Shown: piece by piece, positions 17,705 through 26,970 of the stretch
Layout of the letters: every line of letters starts with the position of its first letter
Numbering within the stretch: position 1 is the stretch's first letter
Source of the DNA: Microvirga puerhi
Lineage (GTDB): Bacteria; Pseudomonadota; Alphaproteobacteria; Rhizobiales; Beijerinckiaceae
NCBI RefSeq assembly: GCF_020089865.1
Contig: NZ_JAIRBM010000008.1
Span: forward strand, 62,001-126,000
Length of the DNA: 64,000 nucleotides
Direction: 5' to 3'
The notes under the pieces: model-generated
Databases searched by the model: none
The model's input: the letters and a program-made list of their open reading frames with translations, nothing else
Told to the model about the DNA's origin: nothing
Position numbers and translations under genes: made by a program

Positions 17705-19225
17705 TTAAGGCTTTTTTGTCAGGAGCGCGAGATCCCGTCGCGTCACGGCGCCGGTCAGCCATGCGGCGACCGCATAGAGGCTAAGGCCGCCAAGGCAGAG
17801 AAGCGTCAGGCCGGGGGCGCGCGGCTCCGGTATCAGGTGCAGCATGCCGGTGAGGCCGAGCCCCATGATGGCGGTTGCTGCCGTGATTCGCGCGGCCTTG
17901 CCGATGAGTTCGGCATCGAGCCGCCACAGGCCGGGGCGACGCAGGAAGAGCACCAGGGCACCGGCATGGGCCAGGCACCCGAGGCTGATCCCGAGTGCAA
18001 TTCCGCCGACCCCGAGAATCAACCCCAGGAGGCTTCCCGCCAGCACTGTGACCGCGATGCCGACAACTGCCGCCAGGAGCGTGCTGCTCAAGGAGCCGCG
18101 GGCAAAAAGCGTTTGGCTCAGGACCTTGCCTACCGTCGCGGCGGGAAGCCCCATGCTCAGGCCCATGAGGGCCAGGGCAGTGCCGTGGGCGTCCGCCGGG
18201 TCGAACGCACCGCGCTGGAACAACACCGTGCTGATGGGCTCCGCCAGGATCGCCAGCGCCATCGCGGCGGGAAGGGCAAGCAGGAGGGCGAGAGCAAGCG
18301 AACGGTTCTGCGCTGCGATCAGCGCATCGGGACGGCCGGTCCGATGGAGGGAGGCGAGTTCAGGCAGCAGGACGCTGGCCGCCAGCGCAGCCATCAGGCC
18401 GAGAGGCAACTGCATCACCCGCTCCGCGTAGTAGAGCCAGGAGACGCCCGAGGGCCAGAACGAGGCGATCTGCGTGCCGGCAAGCACGAAGAGCTGCACC
18501 GCGCCGCTTGCCAGGAGGGCCGGAAGCCCGGCCAGGAGCAGGCTCTTGAGCGCCGGCGACCATACGGGGCGCCGGAACCTCACGACCGTGCCGCCCCAGG
18601 CGAGGGCGGCTGCGATCAGTCCGAGCTGCGCCAAGCCGGCGACGCTCGAGGCGACCGACAGCCAGGCGGCCTCCCGCTCCGGGTCGAGAGAGAAGATGTG
18701 ACCGATCGCGATCAAGGCGACGATCAGGCCGCCATTGACCGCCAGCGGTGCGAGGGTGGCCGCCACATAGCGGCGGTGGATGTTGAGAAAGGCAGCGCCG
18801 ATCGAGGCCAGCGTCACGCCGAATACCGTCGGGAAGGCGAGCCGTGTGTAGAGGGCAACCAGTTCAGGCGCGCCGTCCTGCGTCGCAAGACCCGGGGCGA
18901 GAAAGAGGCCGATCGTTCCCGCGCCGATTTCGACGATGGCCACGATCGCGGCGAGCAGGAGCGTGAACAGGAGGGTGACATCGCCGGCCGTCTTCGCCGC
19001 CTCCTCCGGTTCGAGACGTCCGAGGATCGGCACCAGGGCCGGGTTGAGGCCGCCCTCGGCCACGACCCGGCGAACCAGGTTCGGGAGCCTGAAGGCGGCG
19101 AGAAAAGCGTCTGCGACAGGGCCCGCTCCCAGCACCTGCGCGAACAGGATGTCCCGGAAGAAGCCGAGGATCCGCGACGCGACGGCGCCGAGTCCGACCA
19201 GGAGTGAGGAGCGCAGGAGCGACAT
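17705..19225 (-). CDS. murJ: Lipid II flippase MurJ
   Basis: 506 aa polytopic membrane protein of the MOP superfamily with about 14 hydrophobic segments. It moves lipid II across the inner membrane for peptidoglycan synthesis. The N-terminal [19 protein letters not shown] and [20 protein letters not shown] are diagnostic of MviN/MurJ. The start ATG 19225 is chosen on that basis; the open frame upstream has no similarity. Confidence 0.95.
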   Translation of the reverse strand: MSLLRSSLLVGLGAVASRILGFFRDILFAQVLGAGPVADAFLAAFRLPNLVRRVVAEGGLNPALVPILGRLEPEEAAKTAGDVTLLFTLLLAAIVAIVEIGAGTIGLFLAPGLATQDGAPELVALYTRLAFPTVFGVTLASIGAAFLNIHRRYVAATLAPLAVNGGLIVALIAIGHIFSLDPEREAAWLSVASSVAGLAQLGLIAAALAWGGTVVRFRRPVWSPALKSLLLAGLPALLASGAVQLFVLAGTQIASFWPSGVSWLYYAERVMQLPLGLMAALAASVLLPELASLHRTGRPDALIAAQNRSLALALLLALPAAMALAILAEPISTVLFQRGAFDPADAHGTALALMGLSMGLPAATVGKVLSQTLFARGSLSSTLLAAVVGIAVTVLAGSLLGLILGVGGIALGISLGCLAHAGALVLFLRRPGLWRLDAELIGKAARITAATAIMGLGLTGMLHLIPEPRAPGLTLLCLGGLSLYAVAAWLTGAVTRRDLALLTKKP

Positions 19226-19314
19226 GGAGGCCGCGCTTAGCCGGTCCCGGAGGAAATGTCTAAGCGATGATTCGGAAATTCCGGACAGGGGCCGCCGAGA
19301 AGAGGCGCTCCGCC

Positions 19315-19941
19315 TTAAGCGCGGGCCCGGGCGATAGCGGCGCGCTTCTGGGCGAGATTCATCCCGCCCACATAGCTCTCGGGGCCGACCAGATAGGAAG
19401 GGGTCGCCACGAGACCCAAAGAATTCCCGAGGGTGAAGGCCTGTTTCATCCATTGCACCGTACGGTCCGCATTCGCCGTCTCGGTCAGCCGCTTGCGGTC
19501 GCCGCCGAGGCGTTCGGCCTCGGAAAGCGCGCGCTCGCCGTCGACGGGCCCGCGAAGTCCGAACAGGGCGAGATGCAGGGGCAGATAGCGCTCCGGCCCA
19601 TAGACCTGGAGATAGCCGAGAGCCGCCTTCGTGGCCGCGACGGAGGGCAGGCCGAGGACGGCGTAATTGACGAGGTAGTAGGTGAGATCGGGCTCCGCTT
19701 TCAGCAGCTCCGGGAGATCCTGAGCGGAGCGTTTGCAGTAAGGGCAGTTGTAGTCGAAATACTCGACCATGATCACGTCGCCATGGGCATGGCCCAGGCG
19801 CACTGCTGACGGCAGGTCGAGGGTCTCCTCGAACAGTTCCACCGGGACCCGCTCCGGTTCCGGCGCCTTCTGCGCGAGGGCGGAGGAGGCGAGGCCCGAC
19901 AGGGACAGGCCGGCGAGGAGGGAGCGGCGGGAGAGAATCAT
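19315..19941 (-). CDS. DsbA-family thiol oxidoreductase, exported
   Basis: 208 aa. A signal sequence (MILSRRSLLAGLSLSGLASS, ending near ALAQ) with a Tat-like SRRSLL, then a thioredoxin fold with the active site FDYNCPYCKR and the cis-proline loop LVATPSYLVG. It resembles the DsbA/DsbG-like proteins with an inserted helical domain and probably forms or shuffles disulfides in the periplasm. It lies 90 bp upstream of murJ on the same strand. No DsbB is present. The 229 bp on its other side (19942-20170) show nothing I can support. Confidence 0.9.
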   Translation of the reverse strand: MILSRRSLLAGLSLSGLASSALAQKAPEPERVPVELFEETLDLPSAVRLGHAHGDVIMVEYFDYNCPYCKRSAQDLPELLKAEPDLTYYLVNYAVLGLPSVAATKAALGYLQVYGPERYLPLHLALFGLRGPVDGERALSEAERLGGDRKRLTETANADRTVQWMKQAFTLGNSLGLVATPSYLVGPESYVGGMNLAQKRAAIARARA

Positions 19942-20170
19942 GAGAATGGGAGCTCGTTTCGGAATCGTGCCGTCGTGCCGTCCGATCATGTCGGGAGCAA
20001 GGCCAAGCTTTGGTTCCTCACATGCTCGTGAAAGGTGCGAATGCGATGAATGATGCTCCTGCCATCCAGCTTTGCGCAGTGAGGCCGTGAATCCATAAAG
20101 ACTGGGATCGGGTAGATAGCGGCCTGTCCGGTTCTTGCGATCGGAAGGGGCAGGCCGCCGTCGGAGGGTG

Positions 20171-21052
20171 TTATTTCAGCGGCAAAAACAGTTCCGCGAC
20201 GGCCTCATGCTCCGGCACCTCCGGGAAGAAGCTCAGCCGCTGACAATAGATCGGGAAGTCGCGTGCTTCCTCGCCGCTGGCCGGAAGCCAGGCGCGATAG
20301 AGATAGAGCGCGGCGGGCTCCAGATTGTCGGTGTTGCCGACGACGCGCAGTACTGCGCAGCGTCCGCCAGGGATCTCGCCGGCCTTGATCTGCTCGCCAT
20401 TCGCCTCGATCGGTTGGTCGGTCCCGACACAAAGGTCCACGCTATAGTCGGCAGGCGACGCGGGACGCCGCTCGGAACGCCAGACATTGAAGGTCGGACT
20501 TGTCTTGGGATGCAGGCCCGCGGCCTTGCGCCACGCGATGAATCGCTGGATGGTGGCGCCGAGCGTCGCCGGGTCGCCCCGATGCTCCATGATCGCCACC
20601 AGCGTGGGAGGCACATCGCGGATCGTCACGTCGTCAGTGGTAAAAGTCTTCTGCATGAGCTTGCTCCTCGCGTTGTCGAGAGGCCCGAAGGCCGCAAGCC
20701 ACGGCTCCCAGTCGGGAGATTTCAGGAAAGACGAAGGCGATTGCCCGAACCGTTGCCGAAAGGCGCGGGCGAAGGCATCCGGTGCATCGTACCCGGCATC
20801 CATCGCTATGTCCGTGATGCTCTGGGCATCCCTGTAGGCGAGCCGGTATGAAGCGCGCTTCATGCGGGCGAGCTGGATATAGCGATGCACGGACAGCCCG
20901 AAGGTTGCCGTGAACTGCCGGTGGAAATGATACTTCGAATAGGCTGCGACGCTGCTCAGCGCGTCCAGGTCCAGATCGTCGTCCAGATGCCGGTCTATGT
21001 GATCCAGCACCCGCTGCATCCGGGCATGGTAGTTTTGAAGCGCCGCCTTCAT
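20171..21052 (-). CDS. AraC-family regulator with GyrI-like effector domain
   Basis: 293 aa. The two AraC helix-turn-helix units are N-terminal (about 8-105; LDALSSVAAYSKYHFHRQF and ITDIAMDAGYDAPDAFARAF), followed by a GyrI-like/effector-binding domain (about 130-293). This is the Rob/SoxS-like architecture in which the second domain binds small hydrophobic or cationic ligands. The start is ATG 21052 (MKAALQNYHARMQRVLDHI). No obvious target gene is adjacent, as the flank is an insertion sequence remnant. Confidence 0.9.
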   Translation of the reverse strand: MKAALQNYHARMQRVLDHIDRHLDDDLDLDALSSVAAYSKYHFHRQFTATFGLSVHRYIQLARMKRASYRLAYRDAQSITDIAMDAGYDAPDAFARAFRQRFGQSPSSFLKSPDWEPWLAAFGPLDNARSKLMQKTFTTDDVTIRDVPPTLVAIMEHRGDPATLGATIQRFIAWRKAAGLHPKTSPTFNVWRSERRPASPADYSVDLCVGTDQPIEANGEQIKAGEIPGGRCAVLRVVGNTDNLEPAALYLYRAWLPASGEEARDFPIYCQRLSFFPEVPEHEAVAELFLPLK

Positions 21053-21204
21053 CGTGTCTCCTCCGTGGCAGCACCAGCTAAGCGCACGCAGACAGGGCGT
21101 GCTCGACCGATCTTGCGGTTTTGTCACGGGTCGCAGAACATCGCCAAGGACCGCTTACACGCACACCCGATTTATGGGCGAGCGGCAAAAAGGGCAGCAG
21201 ATCG

Positions 21205-21336
21205 TTGCTTGACCATCTGGGCCCGCGCACCATTCTGCTGGCGGACAAGGCCTATGATGACGACCGCATCTGTGAACTGATTCAGGAGCAGGGTGGGACC
21301 CCTAACATCCCGCCCGAGAGCAATCGGAAAATCTGA
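21205..21336 (+). pseudogene. IS5-type transposase remnant
   Basis: A 43-residue piece, LGPRTILLADKAYDDDRICE followed by NIPPESNRK, matches the DDE region around the second catalytic Asp of IS5/IS427-like transposases. No N-terminal part, catalytic Glu region or terminal inverted repeats are found, so it is a fragment. It lies in the gap 21053-21578, which otherwise shows no gene I can support. The fragment marks past insertion here. Confidence 0.75.
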
Positions 21337-21578
21337 GATAGGTGCGTCCTACGCTTGGCCGCCTGCAGCGTCGGTACGACATTATCACGAAGACCCAAGT
21401 AGCCGATCTCCTTCGTCACACGGTGAGCGAGATCGGACCCGATATGAAACGGCTCCGCCGCAACATCCTGACCCGAAATAGTCGTTGTGCTTTCGCGCAC
21501 CGCGGCCAATACAGGCCTACCCTTAGGTAAAAACAAGCTCTGAACGAGCAACAGAGGGTTCTTCGAGGAGGAAATGTG

Positions 21579-21989
21579 ATGAAAGCATCCGCACTCAGCT
21601 TCAAACTGGCTGTTCTGTTCGTCGTCGCGGGGATGGCGATGGGGATCGGGATGGCCGCGTCGCAGGACCATTCCGTCATGCCGGCTCACGCTCATCTGAA
21701 CCTGCTGGGATGGGTCTCGCTTTTCCTGTTCGGCATTTATTACGAGCGGCGTCCCACTCTCGATACGAGCAAGCTCGCCAGAGTTCAGGTCTGGTTGTGG
21801 TCGCTGGGAACGGTCGTTCTGACGATTGCCGTTGCCGGCATTCATCTCGGCTACGCCGCCATGGATCCGGTTGCAGCCCTCGCTTCCCTGATCGTGCTCG
21901 CTGCGATGCTGCTGTTCGGCTATTTCGTCTTCCGTCCCGTCGCATCCGTTGCGCCGACCCCGCATGTGGGAATCACGCCCGCCGAGTGA
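21579..21989 (+). CDS. Small four-helix membrane protein with HAHLNLLGW motif
   Basis: 136 aa. Four hydrophobic segments (about 5-27, 42-57, 68-92, 97-118). Between the first two lies MPAHAHLNLLGWVSLFLFG. This His-x-His motif at the head of a helix occurs in a family of small proteins sometimes annotated as cytochrome oxidase-like, because it recalls the heme-binding helix of heme-copper oxidases; whether it binds heme is unknown. ATG 21579 has GAGGAGG 7 bp upstream. It stands alone beside the insertion sequence remnant. Confidence 0.85.
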   Translation: MKASALSFKLAVLFVVAGMAMGIGMAASQDHSVMPAHAHLNLLGWVSLFLFGIYYERRPTLDTSKLARVQVWLWSLGTVVLTIAVAGIHLGYAAMDPVAALASLIVLAAMLLFGYFVFRPVASVAPTPHVGITPAE

Positions 21990-22001
21990 TCGGCGCAAGC
22001 G

Positions 22002-22442
22002 TTAAGGCCGAAGCAGAAGGCGATGGGTGACCGTTTCGTCGCCAATCACGCGCGCAAATCCGAGGCGTTCGTAGAACACGAAAGCCTCGGGAGGCGCCCG
22101 CACGTTCAGATAATCGAAGAAGGTGTCCGCATCAGCGACGAGAGCCGCCATGAGGTGGCGCCCCACGCCGAGCCGTCGATAGTCGGTACGGATGTAGAGA
22201 TGCCTGATGCGCCCCATTCGCACGTCATCGCGGTAAGGATCGATGTTGCGTCCGCCCACGCCTGTCAACAAAGGGCCGGAATAGGCGCCGAGCAGCATCT
22301 CGCCCGGACGGGAAAACCGGTTGCTGCCATCCCTCCAGCTTTCGCCGAGCCGCCGCACCATGCGATGGCCCTCCCGCAGGCTTTGCTCTTCGAGAGCCGC
22401 GAAATCGGCGCCCTCCGGCAGAAAGGGGCGGAGGACCACCAT
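22002..22442 (-). CDS. GNAT-family N-acetyltransferase
   Basis: 146 aa. A GNAT fold with the acetyl-CoA loop in HLYIRTDYRRLGVGRHLMAAL and a C-terminal AFVFYERLGFARV. The substrate cannot be inferred. It ends convergent with the HAHLNLLGW gene (12 bp between stops) and lies 18 bp after fabI on the same strand, so it may be read through from the fab genes. Confidence 0.88.
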   Translation of the reverse strand: MVVLRPFLPEGADFAALEEQSLREGHRMVRRLGESWRDGSNRFSRPGEMLLGAYSGPLLTGVGGRNIDPYRDDVRMGRIRHLYIRTDYRRLGVGRHLMAALVADADTFFDYLNVRAPPEAFVFYERLGFARVIGDETVTHRLLLRP

Positions 22443-22460
22443 CGGGCGGCCGGGCCGTTC

Positions 22461-23291
22461 TTAGCCTTCTTCGCCCGTCACGCCCGCGGCGTCCTGGGCT
22501 TTGAGCACATCGGGGCGCGGCATCGAGATGATGTTGTAGCCGGAATCCACGTAGTGGATCTCGCCGGTCACACCGGTCGACAGGTCCGAGAGAAGGTAGA
22601 GCGCCGAGCCACCGATCTCCTCGATGGTGACCGTGCGGCGCAAGGGGGCGTGCGCCTTCTGATAAGTGAACATCAGCCGGGCATCGGAGATGCCGGCGCC
22701 GGCGAGCGTCCGCACGGGACCGGCCGAGATGGCGTTGCAGCGGATGCCGCGCGGGCCGAGATCGGCCGCGATGTAGCGCACGCTCGCCTCGAGGGCTGCC
22801 TTCGCCACGCCCATCACGTTGTAGTTCGGCATGACCCGGGTCGAGCCGCCATAGGTGAGGGTGAGGAGCGAGCCGCCCTCCGTCATGCGCTTCGCCGCGC
22901 GTTGCGCGATCTCCGTGAAGGAGAAGCAGGAAATCACCATGGTGCGGGAAAAATTGTCCCGGGTGGTGACGTCTACATAGGAGCCCTTGAGCTGCGACTT
23001 GTCGGAGAAGCCGATGGCATGAACCACGAAATCGATGCCGCTCCAGCGCGCATCCAGGGTTTCGAAGGCCTTGTCGACGGAGGCGATGTCCTCCACGTCG
23101 CAGGACAGAACGAGGTCCGATCCGAGCGACTGCGCCAGCGGCGTGACGCGCTTTCCGAGCGCTTCGCCCTGATAGGTGAAGGCGAGTTCCGCCCCATGCG
23201 CCGCCAGGGTCTTGGCGATACCCCAGGCAATGGAATGGTCGTTCGCGACGCCCATGATGAGGCCGCGCTTTCCTTGCATCAGACCGGTCAC
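22461..23291 (-). CDS. fabI: Enoyl-[acyl-carrier-protein] reductase (NADH)
   Basis: 276 aa with the start used here (GTG 23291, VTGLMQGKRGLIMGVAND). SDR fold; the catalytic Tyr and Lys are in NYNVMGVAKAALEA (Y-x6-K). It carries out the last reduction of the type II fatty acid cycle. A second possible start, ATG 23387, would add 32 residues; both have purine-rich ribosome sites (AGGGGG) and the longer form is unusual for the family. It follows fabB on the same strand. Confidence 0.93.
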   Translation of the reverse strand: MTGLMQGKRGLIMGVANDHSIAWGIAKTLAAHGAELAFTYQGEALGKRVTPLAQSLGSDLVLSCDVEDIASVDKAFETLDARWSGIDFVVHAIGFSDKSQLKGSYVDVTTRDNFSRTMVISCFSFTEIAQRAAKRMTEGGSLLTLTYGGSTRVMPNYNVMGVAKAALEASVRYIAADLGPRGIRCNAISAGPVRTLAGAGISDARLMFTYQKAHAPLRRTVTIEEIGGSALYLLSDLSTGVTGEIHYVDSGYNIISMPRPDVLKAQDAAGVTGEEG

Positions 23292-23455
23292 TCGGGTCCC
23301 CCTGTGCGTCGGCTCCGAAATGCGATGCCGATCTTCATGAAATCGTGCCGCGCGAGCCGTGATAGCCATACGGTTGAGCATGTCCATGAAGGTCCCCCCT
23401 TGCTTTGCCGGGTTCGGGACCTCGCACGGCCATGTCTCAGTGATGTGACGTTTCT

Positions 23456-24679
23456 TTAAGCATTATAGCGGCTGAACACCAGAGTGGCGTTGGTGCCGCC
23501 GAATCCGAAGGAATTGGACAGAACCGTGTCCATCTTGGCGTCGTCGATGCGGCTGCGCACGATGTTCATGTCGGCGAAGGCCGGGTCGAGCTCGTCGATA
23601 TGAGCGCTCTCGCAGATGAAACGGTTGTTCATCATCAGGAGCGAGTAGATCGCTTCCTGCACGCCTGTGGCGCCGAGGGAGTGGCCGGTGAGCGACTTGG
23701 TGGCCGAGATCGGCGGGCACTTGTCGCCGGCGCCGAACACTTCGCGGATCGCCTCGATCTCCTTCAAGTCACCGACCGGCGTCGAGGTGGCGTGCGGATT
23801 GATGTAGTCGATCGGGGTCTTCACGTTCTGGAGCGCCATGCGCATGCAGCGCACCGCGCCCTCGCCGGAGGGTGCCACCATGTCGTAGCCGTCGGACGTG
23901 GCGCCGTAGCCCACCACTTCGCCGTAGATACGCGCGCCGCGTGCCTTGGCGCGCTCCAGCTCCTCCAGCACGAGGACGCCGGCGCCGCCAGCGATCACGA
24001 AGCCGTCCCGGTTCACGTCATAGGCGCGGGAGGCCCTGGCGGGCGTGCCGTTGTATTTGGTCGACATGGCGCCCATGGCATCGAACAGGGACGACAGGGA
24101 CCAATCGAGATCCTCGCAGCCGCCGGCGAACATCATGTCCTGCTTGCCCATCTGGATGAGCTCGTAGGCATTGCCGATGCAGTGATTCGAGGTCGCGCAG
24201 GCGGAGGAGATCGAATAATTGACGCCCTTGATCTTGAACCAGGTAGCGAGCGTCGCGGAGGCGGTGGAGGACATGGCCTTCGGCACCGCGAAGGGACCGA
24301 TGCGCTTCGGGCCCTTGTCGCGGGTGATGTCGGCCGCCTCGACGATCGTGCGGGTCGACGGACCGCCGGAGCCCATCACGATTCCGGTGCGCTCGTTGGA
24401 GATGTCGCCCTCTTCGAGCCCCGCGTCGCGGATCGCCTGATCCATGGCTACGTGGTTCCAGGCGGTTCCCTTGCCGTGGAAGCGCATGGCGCGCCTATCC
24501 ACCATCTCTTCGGGGTTGAGCGTCGGGGCGCCGTGGACCTGACAGCGGAAGCCGTACTTCTCGTAGTCCTCGGCCTTGGCGATGCCGGATTTCGCTTCCC
24601 GCAAAGAGGCTAGCACCTCCTGCGTGGTGTTGCCGATGGACGAAACGATGCCCATTCCGGTGACGACGACGCGCCTCAT
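23456..24679 (-). CDS. fabB: 3-oxoacyl-[acyl-carrier-protein] synthase I
   Basis: 407 aa condensing enzyme. The catalytic Cys is in [14 protein letters not shown], and the two His in [11 protein letters not shown] and [12 protein letters not shown]. With FabA it is needed for the anaerobic unsaturated fatty acid route. The start ATG 24679 gives [17 protein letters not shown]. It lies about 95 bp downstream of fabA and 165 bp upstream of fabI. Confidence 0.96.
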   Translation of the reverse strand: MRRVVVTGMGIVSSIGNTTQEVLASLREAKSGIAKAEDYEKYGFRCQVHGAPTLNPEEMVDRRAMRFHGKGTAWNHVAMDQAIRDAGLEEGDISNERTGIVMGSGGPSTRTIVEAADITRDKGPKRIGPFAVPKAMSSTASATLATWFKIKGVNYSISSACATSNHCIGNAYELIQMGKQDMMFAGGCEDLDWSLSSLFDAMGAMSTKYNGTPARASRAYDVNRDGFVIAGGAGVLVLEELERAKARGARIYGEVVGYGATSDGYDMVAPSGEGAVRCMRMALQNVKTPIDYINPHATSTPVGDLKEIEAIREVFGAGDKCPPISATKSLTGHSLGATGVQEAIYSLLMMNNRFICESAHIDELDPAFADMNIVRSRIDDAKMDTVLSNSFGFGGTNATLVFSRYNA

Positions 24680-24773
24680 AGCTACCTCTTCCCAAGAAAA
24701 GCCGGACCGAACCCGACGGAGCACACGTAAGGTTGGCCTTGCCCGATCTCAACCATATCACGCAAATGACGGA

Positions 24774-25313
24774 CTAGCCGCCCGCAGGCTCGGCCTGAAA
24801 CAGCCCGACCCGCAGATCCTTGGCCTCGTAGATGCGGCGCCCGTCCGCTTCGAGCCATCCGTCGGCGATGCCGAGGACGAGCTTGGAACGGAAGACGCGC
24901 TTCAGATCGACCCCGTAGACCACCTTCTTGACGGTCGGAAGGACCTGATCGGAGAATTTCACCTCGCCGACGCCGAGCGCCCGGCCGCGGCCCGGCGAGC
25001 CGGACCAGCCGAGGAAGAAGCCGACCATCTGCCAGAGGGCATCGAGGCCCAGGCAGCCCGGCATCACCGGATCGCCCTTGAAATGACAGGGAAAGAACCA
25101 GAGATCGGGCCGGACGTCGAGCTCGGCGCGCACATGGCCCTTGCCGTGCTCGCCGCCATCCTCGCCGATGGAGGTGATGCGGTCGAACATGAGCATCGGC
25201 GGCAGCGGCAGCTGCGCGTTGCCGGGGCCGAACATTTCTCCACGCCCGCAGGCGAGAAGTTCCTCGTAATTAAAGCTCGACGGGCGGTCCATGCCGGATG
25301 CCGATCCTTTCAT
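24774..25313 (-). CDS. fabA: 3-hydroxydecanoyl-[ACP] dehydratase/isomerase
   Basis: 179 aa, near the usual 170. Single hot-dog fold; the catalytic His and Asp are in [20 protein letters not shown]. It introduces the cis double bond at C10. The start is ATG 25313 ([19 protein letters not shown]). It heads fabA-fabB-fabI and is divergent from irr, an arrangement found across rhizobia. Confidence 0.95.
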   Translation of the reverse strand: MKGSASGMDRPSSFNYEELLACGRGEMFGPGNAQLPLPPMLMFDRITSIGEDGGEHGKGHVRAELDVRPDLWFFPCHFKGDPVMPGCLGLDALWQMVGFFLGWSGSPGRGRALGVGEVKFSDQVLPTVKKVVYGVDLKRVFRSKLVLGIADGWLEADGRRIYEAKDLRVGLFQAEPAGG

Positions 25314-25455
25314 CCCATGCCAAAAGCGGCCTCGCGACGGCCCGAGACCATTGAAACGGGGCTCTGGTAGCACAGGCTTTGCCGTCCATCAAAGGGACCT
25401 GGGGCGCTGGAGGTAAAACTTTAGCGCCTTGCGGCCCCGTTCGGGGCGGCCAACC

Positions 25456-25484
25456 TTGCGGGCAGGGCCTCGCTTCCTTATGAT
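25456..25484 (+). promoter_or_regulatory. Probable sigma-70-type promoter of irr
   Basis: TTGCGG and TATGAT are separated by 17 bp and lie 42 bp before the irr start, in the 212 bp divergent region with fabA. The surrounding bases are AT-rich compared with the window. Identified by eye. Confidence 0.45.
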
Positions 25485-25525
25485 TATCACGATAGAAGCA
25501 TCTTTTCTTGCAATCAGTTCCGAAG

Positions 25526-25999
25526 ATGACCGATCCGTTGTCCGCCTATATCGAATCCACGTCCGCTCCTGCACACCGGCGAGGCTGCCCCCTTTCCGAG
25601 CTTCGGGACAAGCTGCGCCGCGTGGGTCTGCGTCCCACCCGCCAGCGGGTGTCGCTGGGCTGGCTCCTGTTCGGCAAGGGCGACCGCCACATCACGGCCG
25701 AGCTGCTCTATGACGAGGCGACGCGGGCCCGGGTGCCGGTGTCGCTCGCGACCGTCTACAACACCCTTCACCAGTTCACGCAGGCCGGCCTGCTGCGCCA
25801 GCTCGCCGTCGACGGTGCCAAGGCCTATTTCGATACCAATCCCACCGAGCACCACCATTTCTTCCTCGAGGACGAAGGTGAGCTCGTCGACATGCCGTCG
25901 ACCGGCGCAATCAGCGTCGGCGATCTGCCGGCGCCGCCTGCCGGTATGGAGGTCGCCGGGGTCGAAGTGATCGTGCGCCTGCGTCGCAAGGCCGCCTAA
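25526..25999 (+). CDS. irr: Iron response regulator Irr (Fur family)
   Basis: 157 aa. Fur fold with the DNA-binding segment GLRPTRQRVSLGWLLFGKGD and the Irr-specific VSLATVYNTLHQFTQAGLL. Two heme-linked features known from Bradyrhizobium Irr are present: a Cys-Pro pair at residues 21-22 (RRGCPLSELR) and the histidine cluster HHH at 109-111 (PTEHHHFF). Irr acts under iron limitation and, in Bradyrhizobium, is degraded on heme binding. The start is ATG 25526; a TTG 18 bp upstream is less likely. A candidate target, the heme locus, lies at 44-51 kb. Confidence 0.95.
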   Translation: MTDPLSAYIESTSAPAHRRGCPLSELRDKLRRVGLRPTRQRVSLGWLLFGKGDRHITAELLYDEATRARVPVSLATVYNTLHQFTQAGLLRQLAVDGAKAYFDTNPTEHHHFFLEDEGELVDMPSTGAISVGDLPAPPAGMEVAGVEVIVRLRRKAA

Positions 26000-26046
26000 A
26001 CCACCCCTTTTCCGCCGGATCGGAGCGGCTTACGGGTCTTCATCGC

Positions 26047-26925
26047 ATGCCGCTCGCTCACGTGTTTCTCGCCCTGATCGTCACCGTCATCTGGGGCCTC
26101 AGCTTCGTCGTCATCAAGCTCGGGGTCGGCAGCATGCCGCCCCTGCTCCTCGCCTCGCTGAGGTTTCTTTTCGCGGCCCTGCCGGCAGTGTTCTTCATTC
26201 CCCGGCCGCAGACCAGCTGGCGGATTCTTATCGCTTACGGCTTTTTCCTCGGCGTCGCCCAGTTCGGCCTGCTGTTCGCAGCCATCGCGCTCGGCATGCC
26301 GGCGAGCCTCGCTTCCGTGGTCATGCAGGCGCAGGTGTTCTTCACCATCCTGTTTGCCGCGTTCCTCATGGGCGAGCGGCCGGGTCCGCACCAGATTCTC
26401 GGCGGCATCGTGGCCTGTCTCGGCCTCGTCCTCATCGCCTGGCCGCGCCTGTCGGGCGGCGGTGGCGTGCCCTTCCTGATGACCGTGGCGGCGGCCGCCG
26501 CCTGGGGCGTGGCCAACATCGTGTCCAAGAAGGCGGGCCGGGTCGACATGCTCGGCTTCGTGGTCTGGTCGAGCCTGATTCCGCCTCTGCCGCTCCTCGC
26601 CTTTTCCCTGATGCTCGACGGACCGGATCAGGTTCTTGCAGCCCTCTCGCACGTGAATGCCGGCACGATTGGGGCGATCGCCTATCTCGCCTATCCGACG
26701 ACAATCTTCGCCTTCGCGGTCTGGGGCTTTCTGCTCTCGCGTTATCCTGCCGCGACGGTGACGCCCTTCGCGCTCCTGGTGCCGGTGGCCGGAATTCTCG
26801 GCTCCACCCTGATCCTCGGCGAGATCGTGCATCCCATCGAAGCGATCGGCTGCGCCGTCATCGTGCTCGGCCTCGCCGTCAACGTGTTCGGGATCCGCGT
26901 GATGCGGCGGCTGCGCGCCGCGTGA
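26047..26925 (+). CDS. DMT superfamily (EamA) transporter
   Basis: 292 aa with ten hydrophobic segments arranged as two EamA repeats (about 5-135 and 145-285). Typical features include VIWGLSFVVIKLG at the N terminus and ILGEIVHPIEAIGCAVIVLG in the last repeat. Such proteins export amino acids or other metabolites; the substrate is unknown. It starts 47 bp after irr on the same strand. Confidence 0.9.
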   Translation: MPLAHVFLALIVTVIWGLSFVVIKLGVGSMPPLLLASLRFLFAALPAVFFIPRPQTSWRILIAYGFFLGVAQFGLLFAAIALGMPASLASVVMQAQVFFTILFAAFLMGERPGPHQILGGIVACLGLVLIAWPRLSGGGGVPFLMTVAAAAAWGVANIVSKKAGRVDMLGFVVWSSLIPPLPLLAFSLMLDGPDQVLAALSHVNAGTIGAIAYLAYPTTIFAFAVWGFLLSRYPAATVTPFALLVPVAGILGSTLILGEIVHPIEAIGCAVIVLGLAVNVFGIRVMRRLRAA

Positions 26926-26970
26926 GCGCACGCCGTCATTGCTGAAGCATCTTCCGATGAGGGGAACGCC

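Noticed and set aside
21342..21530. Short frame after the transposase fragment, as a continuation of the insertion sequence
   Set aside because: It shows no match to the C-terminal DDE region that should follow and no inverted repeat end.
23292..23387. N-terminal extension of FabI from ATG 23387
   Set aside because: It would lengthen FabI by 32 residues with no family similarity; kept only as an alternative start.
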